From: Rotaria sordida
Lineage: Eukaryota; Rotifera; Eurotatoria; Philodinida; Philodinidae
Reading direction: 5' to 3'
Assembly: GCA_905250125.1 (NCBI GenBank)
Contig: CAJNOL010000030.1
Span: 1 to 64,000 of the forward strand
Length of the DNA: 64,000 bases
Part shown: one piece after another, positions 60,601-64,000 of the stretch
How the letters are laid out: every line of letters begins with the position of its first letter
Position numbering within the stretch: the first letter of the stretch is position 1
Made by a program: the position numbers and the translations under genes
Notes under the pieces: model-generated
Databases searched by the model: none
Told to the model about the DNA's origin: nothing
What the model saw: the letters and a program-made list of their open reading frames with translations, nothing else

Positions 60601-63037
60601 TCTATCTAACGAACTATAAATTACAAAATCAACAAATTTGACCAAAATTAACTTTTTTTGGAGAACGAGAAACATCCACACACCGTCAGGATAGAAATTT
60701 TTCTCTCACATAGAGAATAGGCTACAAAAAAAAACTCTTACCATGCACACCTTCAGTATCTAGAAAATCTTCAGATTATCTCGTTCGATCAATTTTTATG
60801 ATTATAAGTTATTTAAAATCTTGTTCATACTATTTTAAATGTAATTCAACCAATGAAATTCATATCTTAAAAGAAAAATTATTAAATTGAATTAAAGAGT
60901 TCTATCTGAACTAATCTAGTTATTAAACAGTAAAAATATAAAATGTATTTTTATTTAGAATCATTCGATATTTGATTAGATAGATATGTATCGGACTGTA
61001 ACAGCTGTGTTGAAACTATTATTCACTTTATTCTTCAGATCTGACTAACAATAATTATTTCCTATTTATAATTCTGAAGGATCAACTCAGAAAAAGGCAC
61101 TACAATGATCAAGGTTCATCATTACGTCTATCTGAAGATGACGTCACAATAGCTATACAAAAACTTCCACAATGTTGACAAAAGTTTAGTATGGTAAAGA
61201 CGCAATATGTTGAAAAAGAAAAAACATACATTTATAATTATAACTCACTTATATTTTTTTCTAAAATAAATCAGTGTCGAAACTTTTTGAACGTTCTACA
61301 CAACGCTAACTCTTTTTAAGGTATTTATAACTCATTAGAGTCTACATGATGCATATTGTTCCGATTTATAAGTGATTAATCAAGTGAGGGAACTTTCCAC
61401 ATCAGATTAGAAAGGGAATCCAGCTAGATATGCATCAGTTCCAATCAAACTGGTGCCTACACGGACAGGCACTATTGGGATTGATTCCTAATTGGACTAG
61501 TAATCAATCGAGCTGATATAAAGTCGCGTTGATGTACAGTCGATTTGGCATCCGAGTAGGCTGTTACCCAGTCGAGTTGGAACTGGTGCATGTCTGGATA
61601 CAGCTGATATAATCGATATTAAAATCTAGTGTTTTCTTTTTATAGATAACTCATAAAGAATAGTATCGACTACTTGATCATATATAAATTTAATTTACCC
61701 ATGGTATGAATAACATTTTGAATCCATGGTTTTTCATTATCATTTGCTATTTGATAATTAGCTATAAGCCAAAGAAGTACATGTACAAGTGAACCATATG
61801 AAACATGTGTTAAATAATTAATTAATTGTAAAACAATTTGTTTTGTTTCATCTAATGATAATGATTGAAGTTCTCCAAGTAAATAAATTGTTTTTATTAA
61901 ATAATCAATATTTGAATATTTTATTTGTATATTATCATGATTAAAATTTTTAATATCTAATAAAAATTCATCTTTTTCTACTGATATATCATCAAATGAA
62001 TTATTTATTGGTGAAAGAAAATCAATTGAATAAAGTGATGATGAAAATAAAGCATGACCTAAATGACGTGATAACCAATATTTTTTTAACCACATATAAA
62101 TAATAAATGATGATGATGATTTATCATAATTAATATCTATATGACCAAAATCTTCTGATGTATCATCTGTTATTGATGTTATATAACAAAGTAAATATAA
62201 AGCAAGATCATATTGTGTTTGTGTATATGATAATAATAAATTAATCAATGAATAATATTGATCAAGTGCACATATTAATGGAATATAATCAGTTAAATTA
62301 TTAACTAAATTTTGTAGATTATCATTATCATTTGGTGTTGAAAAAATTTTATATAGAGATTTTTCTAATGTACGTTGTAATTGAAGAATTTGAAATGAAT
62401 AAGAATCTTTAAAAATCAAAAAACAAAAAAAAATTAAGAAAAAAAAAAAAGAAACAAATAAAAATAAAACGAACGTATTTGATGATTTTGATAATATCGT
62501 TGAATTTGTTGAATATATGGTAAACGAATTTGTTGTATATAAAAATTTAATTGATTTATTTTATTTTCGTTTTTTTCTTTGATATCATTTTTAGTATAAT
62601 TTAATATTGTTTGAAAAAATTTTTCAAATACATTTTCAAAACATAATTCATCCATACGATTAAGTAAATATTCATTATGTAATAAAAATGTTTCAAAACA
62701 TTGTTTTATTATATCAAATTGTGTTTCAAAACATGATGCTAATATACGTGGTAATTGAAAATTTATATATGCTGACCAACGTTGTTGATATTCACTATTA
62801 TTTGTTAATACTGATGCAAGATAACCACCAAATGATGCTTGAAGAAGACGAAGATAGATTAAAGATGGATTTGATGTTGTTGAAACATGTTCATAGAAAC
62901 GAAGAATTGAAAGAATAATTGATGAGGATTTATGAAGTTGATTAATAACAAGCATTGAAACAATAGGATTGAATATTGATATATTAAATTCAACGTCTTC
63001 TTGATGGAATTCTTCAGATAAATGAAGATGAGCTATT
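57699..63037 (-). CDS. Mediator complex subunit 24-like protein, C-terminal part
   Basis: Four exons, 5' to 3' on the minus strand: 63037-62475, 62406-61699, 60110-59347, 57956-57699; about 764 residues, entering in mid-codon, so the N-terminus lies beyond the window. Segments line up in order with MED24: LLQASFGGYLAS..QQRWSAYINFQLPRIL (compare the W-A-F-L-K-I-P-Q-V-L region), a middle helical repeat region with YLLCYITSIT and MWLKKYW, SYGSLVHVLLWLIANYQ, TSRALYFILGLILFRRRSS with KQVLPYLF, and the end QLSEYLPLQFPIEKVLSI then EIEYAAMVITRDYT (compare the LQFMP..VSELVKVS..VVLAITDLS end of MED24). MED24 belongs to the tail module of Mediator, which links activators to RNA polymerase II. Overall similarity is low and the match is from memory, so the call is probable only. 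Introns 2 and 3 of this part are long and carry repeats. Confidence 0.62.
58010..58140. repeat. Dispersed repeat copy in MED24-like intron
   Basis: GAATTAAAATGTGAAACATG..ATTTTATTCTATTTATTTTG..CATTTCTTCATCATCCTTTTA, matching 63070-63200 in the same orientation and the complements of 18600-18725 and 53395-53520. Confidence 0.75.
58380..58925. repeat. Foldback element in MED24-like intron
   Basis: Arms about 58385-58610 and 58640-58910 pair: GCTGTTGAAGCCGACTTATGA (58464; shared CTGTTGAAGCCGACT) against TCAGTCGGCTTCAACAGCC (58785), GGCAAGGCATTCA (58511) against TGAATGCCTTGCC (58761), and GAATGCTTTATC against GATAAAGCATTC. The loop holds ATGGTCATATGCC. Confidence 0.85.
60111..61698. other. MED24-like intron with inverted repeat
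   Basis: 1588-bp intron, mostly plain AT-rich DNA. At about 61418-61613, CCAGCTAGATATGCATCAGTTCCAA (core GCATCAGTTCCAA) pairs with TTGGAACTGGTGCATGTCTGG, forming diverged arms around a less AT-rich loop. Confidence 0.6.
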
Positions 63038-64000
63038 CTAAAGAAAGAAAAATACTGTAAGTACAATTCATGTGGAATTAAAATGTGAAATACGATGTTG
63101 TTGCTGTTGTTAATCACAGAGCGATTATTTTATTCTATCTATTTTAAAACACATTTCTTCACCATCCTTTTACTTAATCCTTTACAAATGCAATAAGTAA
63201 GTAGTTTAACAAGATGTTATTTATATACGGTCTGTGATCATATATCAACAACATCTATCACGGTCTATGATAAAAGAGAGCCGTTGCTAAGGATGTCTGT
63301 TAATCAGCCGTCTCTCACGTCTGTGAGGGGCCCTAATTTCTATCCCTATACTTCACTCCTCCTTCTAGGTCGTATTTCACAAAATATATGTTTATCTTAT
63401 ACTAAGAAGTCGACTAACTCTCACTTCAAAGCTCAGGTCCAATCACAACGTTTGTTCAAGCAATTTCTCTGACAGGAATTGATCTGTTCCAATAGTTCAT
63501 TTCAAAAATGGGATCGGTTCGGTTCTTAAACCAAACCGAGCTGAACCGATCAGTTCAGTTCGTAGCTTTTTAAATCGATCTCGGTTTCGGTTCTGTTCTA
63601 CTCGGAGCTAGAAAAACACGAATCGATCCCATCAGTGCTGCAGTTCCTGGATCGAAGCTGTTCGAAAAGTTTTTTTCTGTTTTACCAACGGAATTTCAGT
63701 AACAGAACAAATTTTTTTTTGTACCCGGAAGCACAAATGTCCATCGTGGCTGAAAGACTGCCGCAGCAATAACCAAAAAAAGTTACAAAGCCATTGCCGC
63801 GACGCGACGCACCATTGATAACACTTGCCACTGCCGAGATGGTATTCAAAAAATGTTTCGATTTTCAAGGCTGTGGCCGGTTTGAACTAGAACTACTGCC
63901 GCTAATCGATTAGCTTTGCTAAGTCTTACAATATCACATATATGAATGCCGAGATTCTGTGCAAATTCATGTATTCTTGAAGTTTCTTCCTAAAATAGCT
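63038..64000. other. MED24-like intron or upstream region, repeats only
   Basis: Contains a dispersed-repeat copy (63070-63200), a stretch of GGTTCGGTTC/CCGAGCTGAACCG-like self-complementary motifs (63490-63610), and a segment (63790-64000) directly related to 1980-2190. No exon was recognised. Confidence 0.55.
63790..64000. repeat. Direct copy of the 1980-2190 segment
   Basis: CAAAAAATGTTTCGATTTTCAAGGC, GGTTTGAACTAGAACT(A/G)CTGC, AAGTCTTACA(A/G)TATCACATATATGAA and GCAAATTCATGTATT match 2037-2165 in the same order and orientation, with moderate divergence. The copy runs off the window. Confidence 0.85.

Overview
This window is animal nuclear DNA. It is very AT-rich and holds well-conserved metazoan genes split by many very short introns (about 50-110 bp) and by fewer long introns of 0.4-1.7 kb. 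Codon use is strongly A/T-ending. The tiny introns, a decayed ADP-ribosyltransferase/TPR-like fragment, an intronless bacterial-type gene and many small foldback elements all suggest a bdelloid rotifer (Rotaria/Adineta type). That assignment is inference; no marker gene settles it.

Layout. 681-5823 (+): STIL/Ana2/SAS-5 centriole-duplication factor, 4 exons. 6179-6673 (-): NAA50-like N-terminal acetyltransferase. 9833-10276 (-): claudin/PMP22-like four-pass protein. 12722-13077 (+): small two-exon protein, not recognised. 14145-21851 (+): complete beta-COP (COPB1), 8 exons, 969 aa. 22690-23000 (+): ART/TPR-like relic. 25002-25412 (+): small intronless secreted protein of bacterial (Bacteroidota-like) type. 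26240-31520: repeat- and relic-rich tract with tandem and inverted repeats, a MITE, decayed coding-like DNA and a broken DDE-transposase-like gene. 34361-35969 (+): C-type lectin/EGF/transmembrane receptor, 5 exons. 36560-36910 (-): unrecognised coding-like relic. 38044-38916 (-): DNase I, single exon. 42046-45756 (-): RABGEF1/Rabex-5, 6 exons, 490 aa. 51181-56035 (-): cyclic nucleotide-gated channel, 9 exons, 627 aa. 57699-63037 (-): C-terminal part of a MED24-like Mediator subunit, 4 exons; its 5' part lies beyond the window.

The genes are unrelated housekeeping or signalling functions (centriole, COPI coat, Rab5 activation, Mediator, CNG channel), as expected of ordinary eukaryotic gene order; there is no operon-like system. 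The accessory content is the striking part. At least nine foldback or terminal-inverted-repeat elements sit in long introns and intergenic gaps, and several belong to families with more than one copy in the window. Most long introns examined carry a recognisable repeat. The best candidate for something new is the bacterial-type gene at 25 kb, which has a hairpin element about 180 bp upstream.

Exon boundaries were set by hand from GT/AG signals and reading frame, so each multi-exon model is a prediction. All family calls rest on reading the sequence; no search was run.
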